Part shown: positions 12,101 through 25,000 of the stretch, in pieces
Layout: each line of letters begins with the position of its first letter
How positions within the stretch are numbered: the first letter of the stretch is position 1
Assembly: GCF_932526225.1 (NCBI RefSeq)
Contig: NC_064045.1
Coordinates: 11,960,442-12,024,441, forward strand
From: Nematostella vectensis
Taxonomy: Eukaryota > Cnidaria > Anthozoa > Actiniaria > Edwardsiidae
Direction of reading: 5' to 3'
Length of the DNA stretch: 64,000 bases
The notes under the pieces: generated by a model
Told to the model about the DNA's origin: nothing
The model's database searches: none
What the model saw: the letters and a program-made list of their open reading frames with translations, nothing else
Program-made: the position numbers and the translations under genes

Positions 12101-12239
12101 CTTGGTTCACAATTTTTTGCCATCAGCTGCTCAAAGTTCTAACGAATTCTTTTTTAGGGCTAAGAGGTTCAACGAGCAGAGACTTCAACATAAGAAAACC
12201 CTGGCCATTAAGAAAAGAGAAAGAAGAGTTGATGACTGA
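9168..12239 (+). CDS. MRPL58: Mitochondrial peptidyl-tRNA hydrolase MRPL58/ICT1
   Basis: A class I release-factor-like, codon-independent peptidyl-tRNA hydrolase. It is an integral large-subunit protein of the mitochondrial ribosome and rescues stalled translation. Exons: 9168-9287, 9993-10035, 10615-10674, 10835-11087, 12158-12239; 185 codons plus TGA, all phases consistent. Residues 1-40 (MLPVSYCFSYLFRSALRQ...) are basic and hydrophobic like a mitochondrial presequence. Catalytic GGQ lies at residues 68-70 in STGPGGQNVNK. The tail after exon 4 (KRFNEQRLQHKK...RRVDD) is basic, matching the ribosome-binding extension of ICT1. ATG 9168 is chosen as the first ATG after an in-frame stop at 9144. 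An earlier ATG at 9146 is in another frame. The human protein is 206 residues, so the length is normal. Confidence 0.93.
9537..9698. repeat. 18-bp minisatellite, about 9 copies
   Basis: Units of AATAAGYGCCCCCTCCCC are repeated about nine times in MRPL58 intron 1. The last units carry point changes. A reading frame on the minus strand is a by-product of the 18-bp (six-codon) period. Confidence 0.95.
10205..10550 (+). repeat. MITE with CATACCTGTCAAC termini, copy 1
   Basis: 346 bp in MRPL58 intron 2, starting CATACCTGTCAACTCTC and ending GTTGACAGGTATG. An inverted copy of the same family lies at 51691-52052; internal sequence matches across most of the length. No coding capacity. Confidence 0.85.
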
Positions 12240-12549
12240 AAACATTCTGGTATCTTAAGAAAGATAAGCAAACATATGGCTTGAGATGTGCGCTCTGGGG
12301 CCTTATTCGCTCCCCAATGCCTACCTTGAAGCATCACCACTACAAACCAAGGCACTTGGAGACGCTGTCTAGACTTTGGTAACATTGCACACTAATCCTG
12401 CCATTGGAGCTGTGCACAAAAATGCAAGTAACAAAACTTATACTGCAATAAAAATGAAACTGTTCAAGAGTCTTGACTACGCAATCGTTGTTTTGGGAGG
12501 TGCGTGTGACCCCCATCCCCCTCCCCCTCCCCTCCCTCTGACTGGTTCT

Positions 12550-12961
12550 CAAGTCGTTTTCGCGACGTCAAAATTTCGCGATTTTGAGATGGCGATATTC
12601 CGCGACACTAAATTTTTTGCGATATTTGGGGGTAATGAAATCAAGCAAAACAAGTGGAATTAGAATATACTGTTATTATCAAAACTGAAACAATTTGTTA
12701 CAAAAAGATGCCTGGGCTAAATAAAGTTTCATAAAAATCTATAATTATACAAGTCCAACTCAACCCCTTACCGTACTATATGTACATTAGATGACTAAAT
12801 AGACAAGGTGTTTCCATAAAGCTTATTAAACGGCAAATATTCTCCCAAAGGCTTCTTGTGTACTTAATTTTCGCGCATCCAAATTTGCGCGACACTTAAT
12901 TTTCGCGAAACTTTTAAAATCGCGAAATTAAAGTGACTCGAGAATAAAGCGTAATATGGTA
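12550..12961 (+). repeat. TA-flanked MITE, 5'-truncated copy, just upstream of POLR3E
   Basis: About 412 bp related to the fuller, inverted copy at 47570-48056 (shared inner segment includes AAGGTGTTTCCATAAAGCTT). It is rich in short TTTCGCGA-type motifs. Its outer end on the left is missing compared with copy 2. It ends 117 bp before the POLR3E start codon. The rest of 12240-13078, between MRPL58 and POLR3E, shows no gene; a likely MRPL58 poly(A) signal AATAAA lies near 12447. Confidence 0.8.
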
Positions 12962-13078
12962 AAATAAGATAAATAAGCGACTCGCCTCGTCCACCCGATG
13001 TGTTTATCATAAATGCACCGTATGTTATCTGGGCTTCCTGTGGTTTCTAGAGCCGGACATGCTGTTGTGTCGTCCAAA

Positions 13079-16000
13079 ATGGCCGACGAGGAAGATGAAG
13101 ATGCCGTGGTCCAAGAGGTAAGACGAACGTTTCTCTCTCGGTTTGGGGCGTCTTTTATCACAACGACTGAAACGAATGTTCGCCTGGATTATTTGGCTTT
13201 CTATTTTCACAGGTTGACGTCTTCTTGGCAAAGTCGTTGGCTGATAAATTATATTTGTTTCAGGTAAAGTTTGCTGGTTGTCAAAGTTTTACTTAACTCG
13301 AACAAACTTGTGAGGCGCTTGGAAATTTTAACTATGATTACTTTGAAATACACAAAGGGTCCTACTCAAAATAGTGAAGGATAATGTTTTGCGTGTTGTA
13401 GTTTGAGTGTGATATAGGTGAAGGAAAATGGACATATAGACTTGAAATTATTAAAGCTTTATCAATTTGTCTCGTGCTTTTTTAGCCTAGCAAGAGGTGT
13501 AAATATATTTAATGACTTACTCATGAGCAGTCTTTGCTTGCATCGGTTTTTTATGTGTACCATCATCAATGAAATGATGGTTAATTTAGCATCCACTATC
13601 ACCTCCACCCCCCCCCCCCCCCCCCCTCTACCCTCACATGGTGATACATTCTTGATGTGTAGTACCCATCAAGGCCAGCTGTGGTGACATATGACCCTGT
13701 GCAGCACCTGGGAGCAAGGATAAAGCCACAACAACAGAAGGTTGGTATATATTTTGTCAAACAGGCGTTAATCACATCAAACAAGCAAATCAAGCACACA
13801 TGTCAGTCTCATCTCAAACTCTCAAACACATATAGTACCGCCCTCGAACATGTTCACATTTGTTCCCTAAATTGTTTGCGATATTTGTAAACAATTAATA
13901 ATATCAAGCGATTGGCATTCCTTCCTCAAACTAATTCTCCCATGTCTAGTAGAAGTCTTTGTCAAATAATGGCTTCCCACTGTTCAAAAGTTTAATCCGT
14001 TTATTTTGGGTCTGTTAGGGAACAGCATGTTCACGAACAGTCTAGATATTTGTAAATTTCGCAAACAGTCTTCACAAATTTCGCTAATGTTGTCTAGGGA
14101 AAGTTTCCCAAACAGTGTAAATATGTTCGAGAGCGGTACTGTACCTCAAGTGTGTAAAGCCCACACATGAATCACATCCGTCAAACACATGTGTCATTCA
14201 CATGTCAAACCCACACATTGAAAAGATACACCAAACTCATACATTAAACACACAAATCAATTACATGCCAAGTGCATATAAAACGCAGTTCAAATCAATA
14301 TACTCAATTTTAGCACACTCAATTTTAGTACTCTTTTATGTCACATAACCGCTTTTATGTTTTGTTTCTACCCATGATTTTATGCATACTCTGTTTTATT
14401 ATTTAAAGCTCTGTGGATTTTAGCTTCAATACATTTCTCTTCCATTGATTGACAGTGTGTACTGTTTTTGGGGGGGTCAGGTGGAAATAGAGCTTGCCGT
14501 TAACACCTCTGGTAGCAACTATTATGAGCCAAGAGGAGAACAGATTGCAAGTGACGTGGACCGGCGAGCCAATGATGCTGGAGAAAAGGATATATATTTT
14601 GCAAGGTAAAGTACAGTAGAAGAATCTGTTCAATAGATAAATATGCTCTATGGGTTTTTCTTTGGGTTTTACTCCCTCCACAAAAACCAACAATTTCAAT
14701 CCTTAGGTGCCTTTTTCTTTGCCTTCAACTCAACCAAATTGCCGAAGTGCCCTTTTAAAAGAGCATGTCCCACTTGACACATTAGTCTTTTATTTGTAAA
14801 CTATAACCTTGTTAATTTATTTCAAAGTAGTTGATTATGACAATTATGACATTTAAAGTAGAATTTTGTATAAAAAATTAGTTTTTTTTGCCAGGAGGAT
14901 TTTTTTCATGAAAGAGGGTTTCACACTTTACCTTGCCAATTACCATCTAACTGTTTGTTGTTATAAATGGTAAAATTGAAAAAAAAAATTGTTTGTGGTG
15001 TAGTTATGATGACATGAGGTGTGTTGAAGCCTTGTCGGTGTCTTATAACATGATTGACACCTTTTCCATTGTTTTTGCAAGTCCTTTATTAGGGAAAAAG
15101 TGGGGTTTTAATATGAACTCATTAAATATGAATACTAATGAGGAGGAGTAGGTTAAAAACTAGATATTAACCATGAATACTAATGAAGGACCATCATATT
15201 AAACCTTCAGTAGAGCAAAAACACAGATTTAATAACAAGAACAATTGAATATTAACAATGCATCAATTTCATTGTCATGAAAGCAAAATGTGTAACCCTC
15301 GAAATTCAACAATAAGCTCAGCCAAATTTTTATGTGCAATTTTGAAAAATTATTCCAGCAAAGTTTGGCTGTGGTGTGGCTATCTACTCACTTGTTCCGC
15401 TTGTTATATGTCGTAGACATCACATTTCTTGTAAAAAGATATTTTGCGTAAATAAAAATAAGTCATTCTTCTTCGCTGTCAGTGAGCTCCATTCTCGCAG
15501 TTTGCTCACACTGAAACTCCAAGCTACAAAAATTTTGCAATTCAACTCAACCTTTGGGAATTGAGTCAGTGCACAGAGCAGCCCCACGCTGTCTGCAAGT
15601 TAATTCTGATTATGTTCAGTATTGATCTAACGAGATTATCAAATTTGTGGAATCTAGATAAGAGTCCATAAGATTTCCTTGCTTTAATATGCTTTAATAA
15701 AGTGCATAACAAATGGAAAGATAGACAACTACAAACAGGGTTTGACCGAGCTAGTCCCAAGTAATTCTCTAGAATCAACCACCAACTCTTCTGGGCTTTC
15801 TTGCAGGTCAATATGATCAACCTGAACCTTGTTGACTTTTTTGAAAAAAAAAAAACTATTTGAGTTTTGTCTCTTTTTCCCCAGTTTAAATTTACTAGGT
15901 ATAGATCATCAAGCTGCACCCTCAGACTGTTATACAGCTAACTGCCTCCGTCCCCGGTATTTAACCCTTACTTATTTGTTGTTGCAGTGGGTTAATGGAC

Positions 16001-19000
16001 AAGCAAGTATTGTCATCGGGGCAGACGCCAGCTGACGCTTCACGTTATGCTGTTGCTGTTCTCAAAGAAGGTGAGATAATGGCTGATAACCAATACTACT
16101 GTGAGATAATGGCTGATAACCAATACTACTGTGAGATAATGGCTGATAACCAATACTACTGTAAAATTTGGTTCTGAGTTGGGTTGTTATTTTAGAGGGG
16201 GCATCAATTAGATGGGAATACACTAGCCTATTGCATCTAAGACTTTAGAGTTATGGACTTTTTGTGTGAATAGTAATTAAAGTGTACAGTGGTGTGACCA
16301 CATCACAGTATAATGAGACTCGACGCAATGCAAGTATTTATACCAGTCAATAAAATCATGGCAAATTGGATGTTCTCAAGGTGAACTTTGAGAAAACACT
16401 GAGTGGGCTCAGAATCCACGCACAGAACGTAAAAGACTTTCAGTCTGTACTGTACACTATTTTTGATTTAGTTTAAAACACACAAGAAGTCTATGATAGG
16501 AGTCTATGATATTTGGGTAAATCATAGTTTGAGTGGTAAATGGGATCCTAGTGAAATTGCTTGTTTTCCAGGTGAACTCCATCTAACACCTCTGCGAGGG
16601 GTGTTGCAGCTCCGACCAAATTTGCAGTACATTGACAAAGTTGAAGCTGGTGTCAAACAGACTGCCATTGGCAAAGATGACGGTAAGTACTGTGCATTAA
16701 ACCCTTCCCTACAACCCTAAAAGTTAAATGTTTTAACAAGAAATGCCCCCGTAACTTTGTGACAATCATTAAATTACAAATTAAAATGATTTTCACATTA
16801 TGAGCTGGAAAAATGCTTTGCTGTGTATCCATCTATGTTATTTTTGTACCTTTCATACTTTTCTAGCTGATTATTTGCTAAGAAAAGCTGATATGGTTAT
16901 GTGCACGATGTTGATACTCAGCGGCGGATTAGTGAGCCTACTCGAATAAATTAACGTATTTTTTGCCGAATATTGCTCTTCACTATGAAATAATTAGCTC
17001 CAAGGGTGTTATAATGTTTAATGTTTACACGGAAAAAGAATTGAGCTTAAAACATATTTAAAGAGTAAGACATCGCATTTTGTCGGCCTAATTGTGATTA
17101 TGACGCCAAAATGGTTTAAAATTTGCAAAGGGTCAAAACAAACCAGTGCGATAACTTTTTTCTTGCAGCTGCGCTTCATCGGGAACGTTACATGTTTCTA
17201 AAATCAACATTAGTTGCTCTTTCCATTGCTGTGTTAACCATGATGTAGGATGATCGTTTAGGGAGTAATTGAATGATGAATGCGTAACGACAACATTTCC
17301 CCCTGCAAGGGCACTCAAAGTTTGGATGTCAATATCGTCTATATTAAAACTTGTTAACATCAAGACTTACCAACCCAGGGATTCAACATGAGATGATATA
17401 TCCAAATCCGCTTAAATTTCATTCTTAAAGCAACAATTTGTGTATATAATATGCAACATTTTTGGGAGAGAACACTGTGTCCCCCGTATTCTGAGATCTC
17501 GTAAACAGCATGGCTATGACACCGCATCTTACCCGGTCGAACTGAGTTTCGAATGATGTAAGCGCACAAAGTAACATGCATTAAGCATTACATTATACCC
17601 AACACTTTCCCATTTAAAAATGTACTTTCCCATTTAAATGTGTACTTTTGCGAGAGCGTTGTTTTCACGTCCTCAAACCGCGGGTCAACCAATCAGAGAC
17701 CGTCACTTCAATAGCCTTAATTCAACGCGTCTGGAAAACGCCAGTCAGCCAATGAAATGATCTTGAAATTTGAGCCTTCGTGATTCCGCGTTCTTCCACG
17801 CGACCTGTCCAATCACACTGAATCATTCTTATCCCGCAAAAAGGGCAATACAAATAGCCTTCTGTCAACAGATGCAGATTGCCGGTGATAACGATAATTA
17901 ACGCGGACTAGGGGTCAGAAGAGATCAAATGGAGAAGATGACTTTAGAAAATAAAAGGAGTAGCCTTCAAAACTACGTATAGTACCCGAACTTTAACAAG
18001 TCATTAAACAAGCTATTTCTAAAACCAACACCAAGGACACTCGAATTGGCTTACCCTAGTAATGACCTTTTTCTTCTTTGCACAGCTCTCCCAGAATCTC
18101 TTTTCGCTATACCAAATATGTCATGTCTTTCTGTGAACAATTCACCAAGTGGGTATTTTTAGTGTTCCCAGGTCGGACTAATCATACTTGACCTCAATGA
18201 ACCAAAGACTTGTGATGGCGCGAAACGAAATTGGCGCCCTTTTAGTCCCGTTGGCTCGAACACGGCTGTATCCAGCCCAAATTTGTCTGCCATCCAAATC
18301 AAATATTGTTCTTTTTGCCATCGGTTTCATCCAAGAATGACCCATTCGTATTGTTCTCATTATAAAAAAATGCAGGAGAGAAATCTTCTAGCTCACGCTG
18401 CACATGATGCCGTGTAACACGAGATCTCAGGGTATGGAATGAATTGATAAACAATTTACTGTTTCAACAGATTCGGATTATACAGCAAATCAAAGTGCGT
18501 TTTCGAACGCAGAACGTGCAATCTGTAATATAGGTGAACTCGAAAAATACCACCGTGTTTCGAAGCAATCACATACGAAAAACCCCTTTAATAAAGCAAA
18601 CCTCTAACTACTGAAACATCTCACCGAAACGTGAAAGAGGAAGATAGTATACAACATCATCATTTATTACAAGGAGAACGAATAAAAGCCAATCACATTC
18701 CCAATCAGTGCGTTTGCAGACGCAACGAGTGTCTAGGATCGATTTACAAAGATACATAGGCATGGAAAGCCGGTAAAAATTTTAGTGTACTATGTATCTA
18801 AAGTGACTAGCCTTTAAACAATATATCGGCGTTTTCTTACTTTGTAAGTCAAGCAAGCAAAATGTTTTCTTCATTTCACAGAGATTGGACATAGCCATGC
18901 GTTATATTTTCTTCTCAATAGACACTCAAGAGTAGGCTTTGAAAACAAACCGGAAACTGTGCGTTTTAAAGACGCAGGCTAGTCAATAGTGTGAAAGAAT

Positions 19001-22000
19001 CTAATTTTCGGTACGAGAAACACATTATGGCGTTTGTAATTGGTTGTTAGAAGACGAGGTTGATAAAACTTTCTTATTCAAACATCAAAAGCAAGCTGTT
19101 ATAAGTTGATTTACGTCTAGTTATGTGCTTTGGGAAAGCACCCGACTCCGGGACAGATGGAGCACCAAAGGTTGAGCTCTCTGTTGGTGGTCATATGATA
19201 TGATTAACAAACTGCCATCTTGTAAGCTAGGAGATAAGGCCCGAGCTAGGGAGCTTTGCTCTTTGCACACAAGCATTCCAAGCACCAGTCGAGCAAAAGA
19301 GCGCATCAATATAATTCTAGAGAAAAATCAAAAGATTTGAACAGATAATCTGTTTAAAAGAATTTAGCCTATTATCATCCTACAGTATCGTAGATTCATG
19401 CATAGGGACAGTCGGATATTACAGCTTGGTGTTACATTTTTTCAACTTGACAAAGTTAGCACGTGGGAGCCCCAGCACATATACCCGCGGCTATTTACTC
19501 AAGTTGTGGTTGCTTCGAAACATGATGGTATTTTTCGAGTTCACCTATATTACATATTGTACGTTTCTGCGTTCGAAAACGCACTTGCTACGTTTTGATT
19601 TGCTGTATAATCAGAATCTGTCAATATTTAATTGCAACAACAGCAAATTGTTTATCAATTCATTCCATACCCTGAGATCTTGTGTTACACGGCATCATGT
19701 GCAGCGTGAGCTAGAAGATCTTTTTATAATGAGAACAATACGAATGGGTCATTCTTGGAGGGAACCAATTGCAAAAAGAACGTGCAATCTGTAATATACG
19801 TAAGGGGTAACGATGGGTACCTTAAAATTTCGAAAATCTCGCAAAAATTTCGCAAAGTCTCGGAATCTCGGCGTTTTTACGGAAGTCTCGAAGTCTCGTT
19901 TTTCCCCACGACATTTTAGGATCTTGGAGCCTCTTTTTGTATCACGTTCTCGGAGTCTCTGTTAAACGCGATCTGTTTTATGTTGTTACTGCTAAGGGTT
20001 TCCCTCTTTTTCGAGTCTCGAGTCTTAAGCCTTTCCGCTCTAGCTATTCTTTTTCAACTAATGTTTATGACATACCTCGAGCAAGTTATCTGATGTCCGA
20101 ACACAAGCTAGTAAAAGCTCGGACACGGATTCCGAAATTTGACTTAAAGTCTCGGGCTCGGATTCTAAAACGCGGTCTCGGCGCCTCGGCAAATCTCGAA
20201 CTTACTCATCGCTACCCCTAAAAGGGGTCTCTAGAACGCGCCAACATCCCAGAACATCGGCTTTATTCTCAGAGCGTATTGTTCACTGTTTATTGGCAAC
20301 AAAATGTCTAGTTCTCGGATAAACAACTACTTTTGGAAAATAGTAATCTGGCGGTGTTTAAAGTTTGCGAGGATATAATATTTTCACTGGCTTTCCATGC
20401 CTATATCTGTCTCTTGATCTCGTGCTTGCATGAATATCTAGACCGTTGCATTTTCGAACGCACTAATAGACATGCGATTGGTTTTATCCTAAGGGATAAA
20501 TTACTTGACATTGTTATTTATACCCTGCTTATACTCAAGCTCACCAAACTATAGACAAAAATGCTCAATGAAATAAATTGTAGTCCACTACTTTGAATGT
20601 AAACCCAGGAAGGTGACATGAATGTAGGAAATATTATGAACTTATACCCAAAATTAAGCAAACCAAAAGCACATAACTAGCTTTAAAGACGTAAATCAAC
20701 TATAAATCAACTAATAACAGCTTGCTTTGATGTTTGAACAAGAAAAATTATATCATGTTCTTACAAGCAATTACAAGCGCCATGTGTTTCTTGTACCGAA
20801 AATTAGATTCTTCTACACTATTGACTAGCCTGCGTCTTTAAAACGCACACTTTCCGGTTTGTTCGGGCCTTATCTCCTAGCTTACAAGATGGCAGTTTTT
20901 TAATCATATCATATGACCACCAACAGAGAGCTCAACCTTTGGTGCTCCATCTGTCCCGGAGTCGGGTGCTTTCCTAAAGCACATAACTAGACGTAAATCA
21001 ACTTATAACAGCTTGCTTTTGATGTTTGAATAAGAAAGTTGTATCAACCTCGTCTTCTAACAACCAATTACAAACGTCATAATGTGTTTCTCGTACCGAA
21101 AATTAGATTCTTTCACACTATTGACTAGCCTGCGTCTTTAAAACGCACAGTTTCCGGTTTGTTTTCAAAGCCTACTCTTGAGTGTCTATCGAGAAGTATA
21201 ACGCATGGCTATGTCCGATCTCTGTGAAATGAACAAAACATTTTGCGTGCTTGACTTACAAAGTAAGAAAACGCCGATATATTGTTTAAAGGCTAGTCAC
21301 TTTAGATACATAGTACACTAAAATTTTTACCGGCTTTCCATGCCTATGTAGCTTTGTAAATCGATCCTAGACACTCGTTGCGTCTGCAAACGCACTGATT
21401 GGGAATGTGATTGGCTTTTATTCGTTCTCCTTGCAATAAATGATGATGTTGTATACTATCTTCCTCTTTCACGTTTCGGTGAGATGTTTCAGTAGTTAGA
21501 GGTTTGCTTTATTAAAGGGGTTTTCCGTATGTGATTGCTTCGAAACACGATGGTATTTTTCGAGTTCACCTATATTACAGATTGCACGTTCTGCGTTCGA
21601 AAACGCACTTTGATTTGCTGTATAATCCGAATCTGTTGAAACAGTAAATTGTTTATCAATTCATTCCATACCCTGAGATCTCGTGTTACACGGCATCATG
21701 TGCAGCGTGAGCTAGAAGATTTCTCTCCTGCATCTTTTTATAATGAGAACAATACGAATGGGTCATTCTTGGATGAAACCGACGGCAAAAAGAACAATAT
21801 TTGATTTGGATGCAGACAAATTTGGGCTGGATACAGCCATGATCGAGCCAAGCCACGGGACTAAAAGGGCGCCAATTTCGTTTCGCTCCATCACAAGTCT
21901 TTGGTTCATTGAGATCAAGTATGATTAGTCCGACCTGGGAACACTAAAAATATCCACTTGGTGAATTGTTCACAGAAAGACATGACATATTTGGTATAGC

Positions 22001-25000
22001 GAAAAGAGATTCTGGGAGAGCTGTGCAAAGAAGAAAAAGGTCATTACTAGGGTAAGCCAATTCGAGTGTCCTTGGTGTTGGTTTTAGAAATAGCTTGTTT
22101 AATGACTTGTTAAAGTTCGAGTACTATACGTAGTTTTGAAGATGTAAGGCTACTCCTTTTATTTTCTAAAGTCATCTTCTCCATTTGATCTCTTCTGACC
22201 CCTAGTCCGCGTTAATTATCGTTATCACCGGCAATCTGCATCTGTTGACAGAAGGCTATTTGTATTGACCTTTTTGCGGGATAAGAATGATTCCGTGTGA
22301 TTGGTCAAGTCGCGTGGAAGAACGCGGAATCACGAAGGCTCAAATTTCAAGATCATTTCATTGGCTGACTGGCGTTCTCCAGACGTGTTGAATTAAGGCT
22401 ATTGAAGTGACGGTCTCTGATTGGTTGACCCGCGTTTTGAGGACGTGAAAACAACGCTCTCGCAAAAGTACACATTTAAATGGGAAAGTACATTTTTAAA
22501 TGGGAAAGTGTTACCCGCATCACGGTTCAAGCGCATAAGAGACCGGGGAAAAGTTGGATGCTTCGAAAATATTTATACCTGGTCAGATACCGCATCTTAC
22601 CCGGTCAAACTCAGTTTTGAATAATCTAAGCGCATTAACCAACACGCATCAAGCCCTATTCTACCCGCATCCGTGTTGTTATTGTGAAGCGTGTTTAGCA
22701 GGAAACAACGACAACTGTAGCAACTCTGATTATGTTGACGCATGGGAGACAGCCGACAAGATCGAAACGCTGATCTCTCTCAAAGCGGTATAGCGTAGTA
22801 TTCTTCACCTGGTGACCCAGGTGAAGAATACTACTTGTTAAAAGTTACCGGTGATGGCCCCGAAGTTTTAAAAGAGGAAAAGAACAATCCGTTTTTCAGC
22901 AAGGGGGTAGCAGTTGAAAGTAGCATACGACGTTTGTTACTCATCTTCCAATGAATAATGTATTTTTCGTTGATAATACAGAAACTGTAAGGTTAAAAAG
23001 TAAATTCAAGTATCGGGGATTTATACGTTAGCAAAGTTGTGAAGAATTGCTGGAACGTGTTTTGGCTTTTCTGAACTCTGAGAATGAGTTTTAATTTCTT
23101 TTTTCGCTTATATAAGCAAGCTGGATTTCTCACTTTCAAAACGATTCGAAAATTAGAAAAACATTTCAGGCTGCATTATGTTCTCTCTTAAAGCCTTCAA
23201 AGTTTTATTGCACACTTTTGGTATGTGAGCGCTTCCTTCGATATCAAATACCATGCATTTGAATGAACCCTTTTGGTGATGGATATACGTAACATCCGTT
23301 TCCTGTATTGTTGTAGTTAATTAAACGACCCAACAGCTGAATAGGACTTTACACCTCGATTTCTATATAACGAGCCAGTAAATACAATGAACATGCAAAT
23401 TATTCCGGGTATTCTAACGTTTAGCCGATAAAACGGTTTTTAAATAATAACATAACGTCTTCACAAGCTCACAGTACCGGGAGATGTCAGCAGCCAATTA
23501 ACCTACTGTTGTTTAGACAGTGCGCTAAATAAAGAATAGTTATTAACAACGTGTCCGGGGCTCTTTCCCCTGCTAGCAGAGGCCTCTTTTCTCTGTATTT
23601 CACTGGGCTGGCATAGCGAAATACAGAGAAAAGAGGCCTCTGCTAGCAGGAATGGGCTCTTGGCTTATGCAAGATAACCGTTATCGTCTATAATCTAAAA
23701 CTCCTGCAACCGTTTTGACACGTTGCGCGTTTTCGCGATCAAACTCGTAGAGGCTATTCTACTATTTTTCTTGATGGCAAATTCAATGGTTGTGTTCTCG
23801 AGCTCTCATGATTCTTCAACCCGCTACCTACTCTATTTAAAGAATATTGAGAAACGGTTGGATCATATGCTAACTCAACATTGTTTGAAACACACGATCT
23901 GTAGACGGCCGGACTGTGCACGGGCTTGTTTAGAGCGTGCACGCAACGGTTTATTAAGAATGGTTGGGCTGTGCACGGTTTTGATTTAAGGTTTGCAAGA
24001 AGCATGCACGAATCTAAAACCAAACGTGCACGGTACTTCGGTTGAAATACAAGAACCGTGCTCGGACCGGGTACCTGCTTCAAACCCGGTCCATAGTGCG
24101 CTGCAGTACCCATGTTACATGGTTGGGTACCAACATCGTGCACATAGCCATATGAAATATTTCAAGCTTTGCTGTCAAATGGATTAAAATTCCTGTGAGC
24201 AGATTGCTGCAGTATGATATAAATACTAAATGTACTGTATGTCCTTTACAAAAAAATATACTATTAGCATGGGCAAGTGCCCATTTTAGAACAAGTCTTC
24301 AGTTTGAGCCAGGATTCGAACCTGGGTACCAGCGGTTAGAGGCCGACGCGCTAACACACAAGGCCACCCGTGCTTCTATTGAGCATTGCATGTGCGTCCA
24401 AAATGCCACAGGCTGGTGGTTCACAGCTGATCCTAAATGCTGGGCAAAGGGGAATTTGAATCCAAAATTCCTCGAAAGAAGCAATCTGGCAGCATTTTCT
24501 GTAGCTTCATCTGTAAAGTCCACTTCGTGTACCATTCTAAATCAGCTAGGGCCAGCCAGTCTGTGGCATTTTGAATGCGTGCGCAACATCATAAAAATGG
24601 TGTATTCTATATCTCTCCATGAAGGTGATTCGCAAGATGAGGAGGAGGATGCAAAAACAGTCACAGTAAGTCAAATTCCTGGTCGCAAAATTGCTGCTGT
24701 ATGAGAATGTTCATTATTGACAAATAGATGATATTATCCATTAACAAACAGTACCTTTTAATGTCCCACATTTAATATGGATTACTGATCAAAGGCTTGG
24801 CAGCAAAAGTGTACTGTAGTCCGGGACCGTGGGGCATATTAAAAAGTGGGTGAGCTGAAAATTGAAAAAATTAACATATTGATAAAAAAATAAAAATAAA
24901 TCATGGTATGTGACTTGTTTCTGTCGCAAAAAGTGATGGGCCTCGCCCCCTAGCCCCTCCCCCTCCGCGGTGCCTGGTAGCTGCAAAGCTTTATAAAAAG

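Noticed and set aside
18178-21928. Pair of ~60-codon ORFs with similar products (MRTIRMGHSW...)
   Set aside because: They are the two inverted-repeat copies of one sequence; short, no domain, no evidence of purifying selection visible.
24303-24376. Functional tRNA gene on the minus strand
   Set aside because: The T arm is intact but the acceptor stem does not pair and the anticodon stem has only about 3 bp; better explained as a SINE head or tRNA relic.
24195-24704. 169-codon ORF spanning the tRNA-like element and POLR3E exon 7
   Set aside because: Only 24625-24665 is coding in the POLR3E model; the rest is intron and repeat.
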